Source: Myrica gale (taxonomy: Eukaryota; Streptophyta; Magnoliopsida; Fagales; Myricaceae). From it: a DNA stretch of 64,000 nt. The notes beneath the pieces were generated by a model, which made no database searches, was not told where the DNA came from, and saw nothing but the letters and a program-made list of their open reading frames with translations. The stretch spans positions 18,109,001-18,173,000 of the forward strand of contig OZ005612.1 of NCBI GenBank assembly GCA_963930655.1. Direction: 5' to 3'. Both the position numbers and the translations under genes were made by a program. Of the stretch, positions 11,506 through 21,823 are shown one piece after another. The stretch's first letter is position 1, and each line of letters begins with the position of its first letter.

Positions 11506-12420
11506 CCCCCAAGTAAAGTTAGTTTTTTTTCCAAAAAATAATTCTAAAAGTTTAGAACAATATCTAATTAAGAAAAAAAATCCAATGACAACAACTCCAT
11601 ATTAAGTGGACCGTTTCAAAATTTTGAAGAATTTGACAAATAAATTTCAATGGGTTAATTTAATTGGCAGGTTAAATTTTAACAATTACATCACATGTTG
11701 TTCAATATCTTATTGAGTCATCTCAAGATCTCGAGTATGTTAGTTTTTAAAAAATATTATAAGATACATCAAATGCAACAAAATTCACAAAACTTAAGTC
11801 CAAAATTTTAAAATAAATCTCGCACAAATAGCAAGTCATTCTACACAAACTTCAATAACTTTTCACATAAATTCACTATTTTTTAAAAAATATAACAAAT
11901 ATTATCTATTCATAATTTTTCACTAAACTCCACTACATTTTCATTTAAAAAATTACATTAAATCATCTTTTGTACACTTTTTTACAAACTCTAATAAAAA
12001 TAAAATATTTTTAAAAAATTTACATACAAATTTATAAAACTCTAACATATATAAATATTCACAATTCTATCAAAAAAATCTTAAAATTTTTAAATTTTTT
12101 TATAAAACGAAAACCCCTGCTGGTATTGCTAAGTAACTGCTTGGTATGTTCACGAGAAGAGAGATTGCATGCATCTAATTTTATTGATCGGATAAAAACT
12201 TTGTATGTTTTTGTGGATAACAACAAATTCTTATAATTTTTTATATAAAAAAATGATAAATACACCCTACAGATTAATAATATTAGTTTTGACAATTTAC
12301 ACCATTTTTTATTATTTTTATCACATTATATCTACTAATTATTAATTTTAGATATTCTATATTTGTTTTGTGATAATGTTTCGTTTTGGTTTTTAGATAT
12401 TTTTATTTATTTATTTTTGT
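11506..12420. other. AT-rich intergenic stretch
   Basis: Strongly AT-rich sequence with many homopolymer runs and no coding or repeat structure that I can define. Confidence 0.4.
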
Positions 12421-12422
12421 TG

Positions 12423-12595
12423 TTATGATTACAGAATATTTATTGAGATGTGTTTTTTTATAGTTTGTTAAAGTGGTGGTATCCATAAACAATATTTTTT
12501 AAAATATATTTCATTGGATAATGTGAAAGTTATAAAAATATGCTTGGGATGAAAGTTTTTGTAGATCACTTGTTTACGGGTTTGATGCTTTTTTT
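12423..12595 (+). repeat. Left copy of a ~170-bp direct repeat flanking a MITE
   Basis: Begins ttatgattacagaatattta and ends gatgcttttttt. The right copy is at 13032-13193. The two are highly similar, differing by a few substitutions and a short A/T insertion in the left copy. A palindromic MITE occupies almost exactly the space between them. Confidence 0.85.
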
Positions 12596-12596
12596 A

Positions 12597-13029
12597 GGAA
12601 ATTTGGCATTTCAGTCATTGAGTTTATACCCCTTTGGTAAATGGATCATTGGGTTTTAAATTTCAAAATTTTAATCCTTGAGTTTTCGTTGTTTGATAAA
12701 ATGGTCATTTCGTTAGTCTGCCGTCCATATGCTTGACGGATTTGAAGCGGTCGACCGGATATATGTGTAAAAAGTGAGTAGTCGTCCGCTATATGAAGCG
12801 GTCGACTCTTCATATAGAGGTCGACCGCTTCATATAGCGGACGACCGTACAAATTTGCTGACGTGTAGCGGTCGACCGCTTCAAATCCGTTAAATATAAG
12901 GACGACAAACTAACGGAAGGACCATTTTGTCAAACAACGAAAACCTAAGGACTAAAATTTTGAAATTTGAAACTCAAGGACCCATTTGCCAAAGGAGTAT
13001 AAACCCAAGAACCAAGTTGTCAAATTCCC
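12597..13029. mobile_element. Palindromic MITE with GGTCGACC motifs, second copy
   Basis: A 433-bp fold-back element with arms GGAAATTTGGCATTTCAG and, inverted, GGGAATTTGACAACTTGG, and a shared inner block (aaaattttaatccttgagttt and its complement). The core has GGTCGACC at 12749, 12819 and 12870, a variant GGTCGACT at 12800, and repeated cttcatatagcgg-like words. It is related to the element at 10653-11004 by layout and core motif. It lies between two ~170-bp direct repeats. Confidence 0.7.
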
Positions 13030-13031
13030 AA

Positions 13032-13193
13032 TTATGATTACAAAATATTTATTGAGATGTGTTTTTTATAGTTTGTGAAAGTGGTGGTATCCATGAACAA
13101 TATATTTCATTGGATAATGTGAAAGTTATGAAAGTATGCTTGTGATGAAAGTTTTTGTAGATCACTTGTTTACGGGGTTTGATGCTTTTTTTT
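13032..13193 (+). repeat. Right copy of the ~170-bp direct repeat
   Basis: Matches 12423-12595 from ttatgattaca to gatgctttttt with few differences, among them tgttaaagtgg against tgtgaaagtgg. No coding potential. Confidence 0.85.
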
Positions 13194-13538
13194 ACCCACA
13201 GAAAAACAAGGTTAATGATTAAAGGAAAGTTTGATTGAGAACCTAAAAGAATTTTAGGAGAACAGTTATGTTTGGATGATGATAAATTCTTTGAAATATA
13301 ATAAAAGAGGAATATTTGATGTCCTTCTTAGATTTTTCTAGGAAGAATCGGATTCTTCCCTATACACCCAGAGATCTAAGCCGTTAGATTCTTTCTAGAA
13401 GAACATGAAAAGAACCCATGAAGGGCACTAAGCATTTCTAAAAAAAATTGAAAACGATAATGATTCCCTAATGTTCCCATTTACACCTTGATATGAGTAT
13501 TTTTGTATAACATCATAAGATATTAATAAACACAATTT
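13194..13538. other. Intergenic, nothing recognised
   Basis: AT-rich sequence between the direct repeat and the Copia fragment. No open frame or repeat structure stands out. Confidence 0.35.
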
Positions 13539-15653
13539 TCAATGCCCAATGCACCTTGAAAATTCTGCATATTTTTCTCTAAACTGGTCAAGGATATATA
13601 TGACAGACAAAAAATTCTGCATATTTTTATTGCTCTCATCTTCATTCTCGAGCATTTGGATCTCATGGGTCATTAAGGATCCAATGAGCTCTTCTAGAGG
13701 TAGCTTGGTGAGATCTTTGGCTTCTTGTATGACAGTCACTTTGGCCTCTCATGCCTTTGGCAGTGATCTAAGGACTTTTCTCACTAAATCGGAGTTAGTA
13801 TAAGATTTACCAAGTGCATTCAAGACATTTATAATTGTGGTAAATCTAGTATACATGACAGTGATGGACTCCTCTGGTGTCATTTTAAATAACTCATAGT
13901 TATGAACAAGCATATTGATTTTTGACTCTTTGACTTGACTTGTTCTTTCATGAGTAAATTCTAACATATGCCATATATTTCTAGCATTTGAGCAAGATGC
14001 AATTCTATTAAATTCACCTCTATCCAATGCACAATATAATATGTTCATAGTTCTTGCATCAAGAGAGATTTTCATTTTATCATTTGCATCATATTCGTTT
14101 TCGCTTTTGAGAGTTTCAACCTCTCCAACTTTCTTTGAGGGAATATGAGGGCCATTTAAAATACAAATCCATAAGTTAAAATCAATAGATTGAAAATATA
14201 TTTTCATCCTAGCTTTCCAATATGCATAATCATTTCTATTAAAAAATGGTGATCTAAGTGTAGAAAGTCCTTTAACTTGAGAGTTGAAGCTTGAAGTTGT
14301 CATTCTAACTCAAGATTGTTAAATCTTGTATAAAGAGCACCAAACTCTGATACCAATTGTGAGTCCTAGTTTCAGGATTAAGGCAACCCAAAAGGGGGTG
14401 AATTGATTTTCTAAACTTTTCGGTTAAAACCCCTAAAGTTGTGTTTGCAAGTAAATACTACTTTAGCACAAGTATATAATATGCGGAACTGTAAATAAGT
14501 GCTGAAGTAAGGAGAAGGGTAAGAGAAGCAAACACAGTATTTTTAGGTGGTTCGGCAAACCCGCCTACATCCACCCCTCAAGCTCCTTCACCGAGCCTTG
14601 AGGTTTTTCACTATTCTCCAATAGCTTTACACACTAGCTTCCGGGTGCTAGTGAACCGTACAAGTGTTTTCTCCCGGGCTCAACACTCAAACTCACCCAA
14701 GTGGTTTTTCTGGCTCACCACTCACAACCTCACCAAGCTTGAGATATACACTCTCAAAGCTTCTTCTTCAGTGAACAACCTCACTAAAGGAAACACCTAT
14801 ATTGGATAGGTAGATGGAAGAACAAAAACTCTCTTGATAGAGTAGATATGAAAATAGAAGCTCTATCTCTTTATTCACACAAAGACAAGGATATGAAAGT
14901 GTGTTTTGTGTGAATGCTATGAAAAATATAGAATAAGAAGGTTTAAAATATTTCTCAAGTAGTAGAAATGATATATGGTCGTTGGGTTATCATTTTAGAC
15001 GAAAATGAAGGTGTATTTATAGATCACATATGAAAACTAGTCGTTTATAGCCGTTGGGAGTTTTTGCTAAAACGAGCCGGTCGACCGCTATATGAACCGG
15101 TCGACCGCTTCAAGTTACCATTACCCAACAGTCATATTATCAGAAGCTTCAACGGCTCTTTTGTCAAAACCAATCGGTCGACCGCTACATGAAGTGGTCG
15201 AAGTACTGGTCGACCGCTTTAACAGCCAGTCGACCTCCTCAACATAAGCATGATTCGGTTCTTTTAAAAACAAGATTTTTGACCACTTTTAAACACCCAA
15301 TTTTGAAGACATATTTCCCATAAATATATGAAAGGTTTGTGAATATATTTGAGGTGTTTTGAAACTTATAAAAACATTTTAATCTTTCAAATAAAAGGTA
15401 AACCGGTTTATGCACGTTTTGAAAGATATGCAAGTGCGTGATTCAAATCCTTGTCAAATGTGAATAAAGAGTTACAAGGATTATACCCTAAGGTCTTGAA
15501 TCTTCACTTTAAGCTCATTGCATCTTCTTATTCTTCTTTCTTCATGGTTCGACTCTTTTCGTCAAGTTGTATTTGTCTTTAAAGATGTCCATTTTGTAAA
15601 CTTCATCCATTTATTGAAATCATCAAAATCTCGATTGTGCACAAAAGCCAACA
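13539..15653 (-). mobile_element. Copia-type LTR retrotransposon fragment (LTR, PBS, partial gag)
   Basis: A broken fossil on the minus strand. It consists of one LTR (14358-15653), a primer-binding site next to it that matches the initiator methionine tRNA type (TGGTATCAGAG, complement of 14345-14355), and part of a gag of the UBN2 class at about 13540-14303. No protease, integrase, reverse transcriptase or second LTR is present, so this is an incomplete copy. The age cannot be estimated from a single LTR. Confidence 0.85.
14358..15653 (-). repeat. Copia LTR with an array of GGTCGACC motifs
   Basis: On the minus strand it runs from TGTTGGCTTTTGTGCAC to ACTCACA, with TG...CA ends, 1296 bp. 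GGTCGACC occurs at 15079, 15099, 15176 and 15208, with near copies around 15196 and 15227. A gctatatgaaccggtcgacc unit closely matches the core of the MITE at 12597-13029. Confidence 0.8.
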
Positions 15654-15834
15654 GTTGACACGTCAGCAGCTGTCCTGGATCGAACCAATCAAGTCTGAGG
15701 TTGAGGCTCAAACTAATTCTACGAGCTAAAAGAAGTATATCATTCGTGATTTAGATACTAATGTTAAAAAACACGTGTCAACGCTTGAATGACGCTGATG
15801 TGACATGTATAACACTCTCCATGCAGTTAGAAAA

Positions 15835-15982
15835 GAGACTAATTTGTCTCAAAACTATACCACAGAGACTATTTTGTTAAAATTCATACCACATGGACTA
15901 ATTTGTCTCAAAACTATACCACAAGGACAATTTTGTTGAAAGTCATACCACATGGATTATTTTGTAAAAGTCGGATACCACA
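15835..15982 (+). repeat. Minisatellite, five units of 29-30 bp
   Basis: Five head-to-tail units start near 15835, 15865, 15894, 15924 and 15953. Each ends in ataccaca and contains ggactaatttgt- or ggacaattttgt-like words. Odd and even units form two alternating subtypes (tctcaaaactataccaca and ttcataccaca or gtcataccaca), so the array probably grew as ~59-bp dimers. Confidence 0.75.
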
Positions 15983-16271
15983 GATACCTATAAGGTAATT
16001 AAACCTATATTTTTGTCAATGCACGTGACTGGTCCCTTGAACGGCCGTTCACTAACTATGGAAAAATTCCACAAACACGCAACACCGCGAATGACTGCAC
16101 GCGCTGAATTTGCAAATTACACATGAAGCTCAAAACTAGCAGAGGTCCAGAACGTCCTCAACTTTTCATTGAAAATACATCGTTGCCCTACGCGGTTATT
16201 GATTGGTGGATTTCACCGAAACACACAACGGTGCGGTAGGATCGATTGGAGCAGCCCATTGAGGCAAAAGT
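15983..16271. other. Intergenic, nothing recognised
   Basis: Mixed-composition sequence upstream of the MITE at 16272. No gene or repeat found. Confidence 0.35.
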
Positions 16272-16488
16272 TATTGTGTGAGTGTGTGAGTGGACGGGTG
16301 AGATTGAAATTTAAGAAATCTAATGGCTGAAAAATGTCACATCATTTAAAGAACCCGACCCACGAAATCGACCCACAAAACCGATCCGATTTCATTAAAT
16401 GACGTGACATTTTTTCAGTCATCAAATTTCTCAACTTCTAATCTCACCTGTCCACTCATACACTCATACGATAACCTCATTTACACAA
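16272..16488. mobile_element. Palindromic MITE upstream of UBC12
   Basis: Two inverted arms about 85 bp long surround a short spacer. The left arm has gagtggacgggtgagatt and ctgaaaaatgtcacatcattt; the right arm has their complements, aaatgacgtgacatttttt and aatctcacctgtccactc. The outermost words (gttattgtgt / acacaataac) define the approximate ends. No clean target duplication was found. Confidence 0.65.
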
Positions 16489-16644
16489 TAACCGACCCGC
16501 CTATTGATTGTCGAAAGCGAACGAAACCAAATCGGGGTGAGTATTGGATGACGATGATTGTTGACCCGAAGAAAGAAAAGAGAGAAAGACAAGAAGCAGG
16601 CAAAGGCAGAGACTGATAGCGAGAGAGCGTAGCGAGAGCCCAGG

Positions 16645-17846
16645 CAGAGGCGGAACGAAGGGGTAGCGACCCTGGGCGGTCGCTACCCCTCACGCCAATT
16701 TTTTTTTCATTACTTTATTTTAAAAAAAAAAAATTAAGTTGGCCTGGGCCCGATACCCCTGAAGCTCAGGCTCAGACCAACTATACATATGTTTTACACA
16801 TAAAGCCTGGGTCCGATACCCCTGACCCAGAAAACTGCAATAACATCGTCTGACATTTTCTATCAGTCCACACAGCAGAAATGAGCTAAACTGGCATCAT
16901 CAGTCCTCACACCTCTCACTCTCTCATTTTTTGCTTTTTTTTTCCCTTATTTTTGCATATTATATTAAAAAAAAACTTAAAAGCTCCTATTGTAACTTTT
17001 TGCAAAAAAAAATATATTGTTAAATTATTTGGATAGTACGGTTGCAGGTTGTTCCCGCGACCCACTTTTTTTCTTCCCTGGGTATACCCTCGCTGGGTGT
17101 CTGTGAAAGTCTCGATGTCTGATCATAAGAGCCAGATGTTGTTTCCTCTATTCAGAGGTACAATATTATGTGGACTTAGATATCCACTATGTATGGACGT
17201 TAACTTAGTCAAAGAATGAAAGAAAAAAAAACGAAGAAAAAGTTAATTGCCAAAATTTGCAGAACAAAGTTGATTGCCAAAATATCATGAGGCGGATGAG
17301 TATTTTGCACTTCTAGGTAGACAAATGTGTCATTGCATGGAGCAAAGGGAAACACTAATTTTAGAACTTCAGCAATTGTTTGTTTTTATATTTTGACAAC
17401 TGTTGTACTGTTTTGCTTTTGTGGAATTGACTGTCATCCTATTTTTCACTGTTTATTTGAATCTCCACATGTGTTTATGAACAAGAGACTTCACTTTGCA
17501 TCTCCACATGTATTTGCATCTCCACATGACTTTTAGTAACTGGAATATAATATATTGATACATTCATTTTATTTTATTTTATTTAGATAATGGATAAGTT
17601 TGTCACAAGAGAACGAAGCCGTTTTGTAACATTTTCAAAATATGTAAAATCGTAGGATGCAATTGTCACCTCTCAGTCGCAGTACATAGCACGGTACATG
17701 TATTGTAATATTTTTAATGCTTTTAGTCTTTAATTTTTGATATTGTAATTGTAAGACAATTTTTATCATTATAAAGGGAAAAAAAATTTTATCATTTCGT
17801 CTTTAGAATTCGATCCCCCTGAATTTTGCTCCTGGTTCCGCCACTG
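16645..17846 (+). mobile_element. Non-autonomous hAT element in the UBC12 promoter
   Basis: Terminal inverted repeats CAGAGGCGGAAC and CAGTGGCGGAAC match at 11 of 12. The 8-bp target duplication is agcccagg (16637-16644) and agccgagg (17847-17854), 7 of 8. It shares its 3' end region with the element at 38-1590 (atattgtaattgtaagac, ttcgatcccc). At about 17589 a frame opens with MDKFVT, like the first residues of this family's transposase, but it stops quickly and no catalytic region remains. It lies just upstream of the TATA box of the UBC12 gene. Confidence 0.85.
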
Positions 17847-17864
17847 AGCCGAGGCCCCACCCTT

Positions 17865-17870
17865 TATAAA
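17865..17870 (+). promoter_or_regulatory. TATA box of the UBC12 gene
   Basis: TATAAA lies 18 bases after the last base of the hAT element. A CT-rich leader (17899-17923) follows, then the first splice donor at 17960. Everything more than about 20 bases upstream of the TATA box is now transposon, and the older upstream sequence is displaced to before 16645. Confidence 0.7.
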
Positions 17871-17889
17871 TAAAAATACTCGGCTAGAT

Positions 17890-17959
17890 TCCTTCTTAGC
17901 TCTCGCCTCTCTCTCTCTCTCTCGCGCAGAAGAAAGCCCTCCGGATTATTTTCGCAAAG
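17890..17959 (+). other. UBC12 non-coding first exon (start approximate)
   Basis: A CT-repeat leader ends at ttcgcaaag, followed by the donor GTAAAAGC at 17960. The next exon begins at 19734, five bases before the ATG, so a 1774-bp intron lies in the 5' UTR. Leader introns of this kind are common in plant ubiquitin-pathway genes and can raise expression. Confidence 0.6.
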
Positions 17960-19738
17960 GTAAAAGCTTCACTCTTTTTCTTCTCTTCCATAATTTCTGT
18001 TGCACGCGATCGCAACTTTCGCGTTTTGTCTGCCTTCGCATCACTCAGCTAATCCGATCCAGGTTTCGACCTTCACAGACGTAGTTCTACATATATGTCT
18101 TGTTGTGTGAATAATGAATTAGATGTGATTTGTTGCTTGGAGGAACTCTGGCGGGGGGGTTTGGCCAAGTTCTGGGTTCTTTGCTATTGGATTCAGTAGG
18201 AACTTTTACTTGTTTCGTTCTTGTTTTCGAATTGGTTGCTTAGAATTATGGTCAAGGAGGTTCTTTTCCTCATGCGTGCACGCGTTATGAATCGCTGGTA
18301 TGTTTTATGTATTAAGAATTTTCGAGTTAGTTGCTCCTGGGTGTTTTGGTCGGTAAGTTCAAAACTTTTAGGCATGGTGATCGTGGTGGAAGCTTTATAC
18401 TGAATGATGGCCGTCACAATTTGTCATTGCTTAGAAACGCTAAGCTCCTGAATTGTTTTAGGATCTATGTTGATTCGTTGGAAGCTCAAGCACACACAAC
18501 CCCCGACCCCCTCCCGGCGACAATTTTCTTCCCATTCAAGCGGGTCTTTTATTGCATGTCCCACAAATCATATTAGCTCTTAGCTCGTGTCTACAGGATT
18601 GTCTCTCTCACGTGATTGCTTTGACGCGAAATCAGGGATATATTATATATATAGTGGAATAGCTTTCTTTTACCGGTCTTTAATGCTACAATGCTTGTTC
18701 ACTTGTTAGATCACAAGGAAATACTCATCATATTATTAGTGTTAATGGGTCTCTTAAACGAAGGAAAATCTTTTGAATTTCTTGAAATGTTTGGGTGTGT
18801 CTGAGGCCCTGTTTCTTGGGTATGTTGATTCTTGCCTTTGTTTGGATGATTTGGTTCACTCAACTATCTTCAAGATATTTCCATAGTCCAGCAGGATTCT
18901 CAAGATTTTTTTTCTCTCAAGTTATGGAATAAGAATTTTTGAGGAACTTGCAAGGAAGCTTACAACAGCTTGTTTACATAAGCAGAAAGTTGTCTTAGCT
19001 GTTTGTCATACTAATGTAGATTGGCACCCTGCACCCCCCACATTCACACCACTGTGAAATTTTTCCTTTTGGTATTTCATTATGTTGGAAAATCAGTTAT
19101 ATACCCTTTGACTTTGAGATAGTATATTAGATGAGATAATTAGCAAGGCATTGACAGATAGACAATGGTTGTACTTTTTGAATGGCCGAATGGTCTGTAT
19201 GCTAGTATTTGTTGATATACTCTGTGGTAAGAATAAATTAAAAGCACCCGGAGGGAAAGAAAAGCATATAGTAATGGTCGAATTGATACAGCTGATCTGT
19301 ATTTTTATTGTGCCTTATTTAAATATTTGTGTAGTTGTCTCGTATTATTGGAATTTCTGAAGTATTGTAGCAAGAATGGTCTACTTGTCATGAATTGATG
19401 AATTGGTATTTGAATGGTAACTAAAAGCCTCAAGGAAGTTACCCTTTGTGGGCTTCCTAATTCTTTACAATAACGGCTGTACTCTGAACCAGTTAAAGCA
19501 AATACACCTGCAAAACCTCATTTTCGAAAGTGTAGCTGGAGTTGAGTGTGGCTTGAGTGAAAATATGAATCTGGCTATGCTTGTATTAGATCTTGGAAAT
19601 TTTGTTATGCACAGACTTCCCATTTAGATGTTAAGAATAGTTAAGAGTTAATTCTCTTTTTCATGGCTAAGCTTTTTCTTGGTTTTGGTGGTACTGCATT
19701 CATTTGTAATCTGCTTCCAATATTATGCTGTAGGAAAA

Positions 19739-20942
19739 ATGATAAAGCTTTTTAAAGTGAAGGAAAAACAAAGGGAACTTGCAGAGAATGCTAAAGGAAA
19801 GATACCCGTCAAGAAGCAAAGTGCAGGAGAATTGCGTCTCCACAAAGGTTTTGAGTGTTATATTTCCATTTGAATGACTTGAATATTATAGTTAAGTGGT
19901 TCTTTAGCGGTACATGAAGGATTTGGTCGACACATCCTGAGATGGTCACCAGCTCAGCCAACTGTTTTTTTAATTGGAAGACTTTTTTTGGTAAAGTTTC
20001 AGGATTCCACTGGCATGCATTGATACTTTACTCATAAACCTCATTATCTGTCTTTTTGTACAAATTGATATCATAGACAGTTTCTCATATCAGAAAGTAC
20101 ATAATTGGCCCACTAGCTGCCAGACAGCTATATAGGCAGAACCGTAGGGGTAGGTTCTGAGCTCCTTATGTTGGTCATTTTGCAGATATCAGTGAACTGA
20201 ACCTTCCAAAATCTTGTACCATATCCTTTCCCAGCGGCAAGGATGAATTGATGAACTTCGAGGTTACCATTCGGCCTGATGAAGGATATTACCTGTAAGG
20301 ATCCCTCATAAAAAGTTAGAAGTATTCCTCTATTTATGATGGGGTGTTATCTCATGATGTTTTGATGATAATTCCAATCCCATATACTCACGGTGGAAGT
20401 TTTGAATGCTTAAATGTCTTGTTCTCTTGATAGAGGTGGCACATTTGTATTCTCTTTCCAAGTTTCACCTATTTACCCTCACGAGGCACCAAAGGTTAAG
20501 TGCAAGACAAAGGTAAAAAGAACCAACACCCTATTCTCTAAAATGGTTGTTTCTTGTTAATAATATATGTTGTGTGGTAAGGTAGTTTTGACTGTGCATC
20601 CAATATGCAGGTGTACCATCCTAATATTGACTTGGAAGGAAATGTCTGCCTCAACATTCTAAGAGAAGACTGGAAACCTGTTTTAAATATAAACACTATA
20701 ATTTACGGGCTATTTCATCTGTTCACTGTATGGATTATTCTTTCACAAGTACATTCCTGCAATTAGTTTGGATCCTTTTAATGATAATTTGTTTGCACAC
20801 ACAGGAGCCCAATTGTGAAGATCCACTCAATCATGACGCGGCTGCAGTTTTAAGAGACAATCCGAAGTTGTTTGAATCCAACGTGCGTAGGGCAATGACT
20901 GGTGGGTATGTTGGGCAGACCCTCTTCCCACGTTGTCTATAG
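19739..20942 (+). CDS. RCE1: NEDD8-conjugating enzyme UBC12 (RCE1)
   Basis: E2 enzyme that carries NEDD8/RUB on a cysteine thioester and passes it to cullins, which activates SCF-type E3 ligases used in auxin and other signalling. Coding exons are 19739-19847, 20186-20294, 20434-20512, 20611-20727 and 20805-20942, all with GT-AG borders and in frame: 552 nt, 183 residues, one shorter than the Arabidopsis protein. The N-terminal [13 protein letters not shown] is the docking tail for the APPBP1/ECR1 E1. The UBC fold has the HPN signature ([19 protein letters not shown]) with catalytic Cys112 and the tryptophan of DWKPVL. The end is [11 protein letters not shown] 5' UTR intron precedes it, and a hAT element sits just upstream of its TATA box. 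Confidence 0.96.
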
Positions 20943-21823
20943 AAGCACCAGAGTTTCATTGCTTGAAGATGCAAAGGGCTGTAAATTTGGTTGCGGGTCT
21001 TCCCAGAGTGATGTTTGGACATGAAGCTTCGAAATGTAAAGGCCAACTGGAAGATGTTTGTATGCTGTGTAACTTGTGACATGTTTCAGTTATTGGTTGG
21101 GGTCATCTGATTTTTCGTTATTTTGATGTGAATCACCGGGACAAGACGTTAGTAATGTATCTTATTTCCTTTATATTTCTTGGGGGAACATTTACCTTTT
21201 ACTGCCATGACTGGGCAAATTATGCGAAAACTCAAACTTTGTGGTCTGCACATGTCTTCAGCTGTGTTTCCTAATTGCAATGTTGCCAGATCAGGAAACC
21301 AAGAAATTGGATCGAGAACATCTTCGTAAAATGAATCCTGCATCATGAACAGATTATTTCCCGTGCTTGCTCTGATTTTGGGCCACTAACTAATCAGATC
21401 GGTACCATTTAGCAAGATCTTTATTTAGTGTGAAAGCTGCTCTCTCATAAAGTTCAAGGTCCCACTTCTTCTGGAAAACCGTCAAATGTATTTCTTCAAC
21501 TACAACGAGAGAGGAGGAAAAAAAACATCTGGTGGTGAAAGCTGCTCTCTCATGATATTATTCACGAGAATAATTGATACAATTCGAATACAAGGTTTTC
21601 ACAACCATATACCGATACAAACATTCTGGACAATCAAAGAAGTGAGAATAACTATGTATGGAATCGAAGTATTCAAGCTATAAGGTTAAATGCTCCCCAG
21701 CTATCTAAATCTATCAACACGTGATATCTGCAAACCATCACAAAAAGAAGTGAAACTTGATATTCTGAAAAGGCGAAAAGAATGGCGTTGGACAGAAATG
21801 GCCATTTAGCAAGGATAGATGAG
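20943..21823. other. Convergent 3' region between UBC12 and the FQR1-like gene
   Basis: It holds the 3' UTR of UBC12 (about 200 bases or more) and, on the other strand, that of the quinone reductase. No further gene is seen. Confidence 0.45.
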
